Shown: piece by piece, positions 6,362 through 6,613 of the stretch
Numbering within the stretch: position 1 is the first letter of the stretch
Layout: each line of letters begins with the position of its first letter
Assembly (NCBI GenBank): GCA_024278645.1
Contig: JAJRST010000251.1
Coordinates: 1-6,613, forward strand
Direction of reading: 5' to 3'
Source: a bacterium
Lineage (GTDB): Bacteria > Zhuqueibacterota > Zhuqueibacteria > Residuimicrobiales > Krinioviventaceae
Length of the DNA: 6,613 bases
Translations under genes and position numbers: made by a program
Notes under the pieces: model-generated
The model's database searches: none
What the model was told of the DNA's origin: nothing
Seen by the model: the letters and a program-made list of their open reading frames with translations, nothing else

Positions 6362-6613
6362 ATGAACCGTATAGCGCTTTTTATTTTCACTGTATTGCCC
6401 TTTTATCTTTTTTCGCAGAATTTGACCATTAAGGAAATTATCCATGCCGACGACTTGCACAGCCGCCCGCTCTCCCAGGTACGCTGGCTGCCACGCGGAG
6501 ACGCGTTTACCTTTATAAAGAAAACAGAATCCGGCAGGACGTTGTGGCTTTGCGATGCGACGACCGGCGATACGAAACTGTTTATTGACGCCGGGCAGTT
6601 ACAGATCGACGCC
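6362..6613 (+). CDS. Secreted S9 / dipeptidyl peptidase IV-family protein, N-terminal fragment
   Basis: Only the first 84 codons are in the window and the frame is open at the right edge. Residues 1-19 look like a Sec signal peptide (MNRIALFIFTVLPFYLFSQ), with cleavage probably around Ser18/Gln19. The mature start LTIKEIIHADDLHSRPLSQV followed by RWLPRGDAFTFIKK (41-54), LWLCDATTGDTKLFID (61-76) is typical of the first blade of the DPP-IV N-terminal beta-propeller, where a WxPxG turn and a YDxxTG-like segment recur. Such proteins carry a C-terminal alpha/beta-hydrolase domain with a Ser-Asp-His triad and remove N-terminal dipeptides, often after proline; that domain is outside the window. AGGA at 6347-6350, 11 bases from the ATG, is a rather distant ribosome site, so the start rests mainly on the signal peptide. 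Other beta-propeller peptidases of S9 remain possible. Confidence 0.78.
   Translation, partial: MNRIALFIFTVLPFYLFSQNLTIKEIIHADDLHSRPLSQVRWLPRGDAFTFIKKTESGRTLWLCDATTGDTKLFIDAGQLQIDA

Overview
The window looks like a chromosomal stretch from a bacterium of the FCB group (Bacteroidota, Ignavibacteria, Calditrichota and relatives). The grounds are a very large secreted protein combining FG-GAP, UnbV/ASPIC and Ig-like domains, Gln directly after two predicted signal-peptide cleavage sites, a Tat-type sugar isomerase-like protein, and a DPP-IV-like peptidase. The strong Shine-Dalgarno sequences and an E. coli-like TTGATA-N17-TATAAT promoter fit poorly with mainstream Bacteroidota, so a deeper FCB lineage such as Calditrichota or Ignavibacteria is the better guess. 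This is inference; no marker gene is present.

Bases 4955 to 1 (minus strand) are one uninterrupted reading frame of 1651 codons, still open at the left edge. It encodes a secreted, probably surface-attached or extracellular protein: signal peptide, a concanavalin/LamG-like beta-sandwich, seven FG-GAP/VCBS calcium-loop repeats (probably a seven-bladed propeller), a UnbV/ASPIC domain, then eight complete Ig-like repeats and the start of a ninth. The C-terminus, which would show how it is anchored or secreted, is outside the window.

Bases 4956-5389 are a 434-base AT-rich divergent intergenic region. It holds a near-consensus plus-strand promoter, a perfect 9-bp dyad overlapping its -35 box, a second possible plus-strand promoter, a weaker candidate minus-strand promoter, GCAAAT direct repeats and a small GC-rich palindrome.

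Bases 5390-6244 (plus) encode a Tat-exported xylose-isomerase-like TIM-barrel protein of the sugar phosphate isomerase/epimerase superfamily. A clear intrinsic terminator at 6271-6309 follows it, so it appears to be a single-gene unit. From 6362 to the right edge is the N-terminus of a secreted S9 / DPP-IV-family peptidase.

All three genes encode exported proteins, but nothing in the sequence ties them into one pathway. The divergent arrangement of the giant protein and the TIM-barrel gene leaves shared regulation possible.
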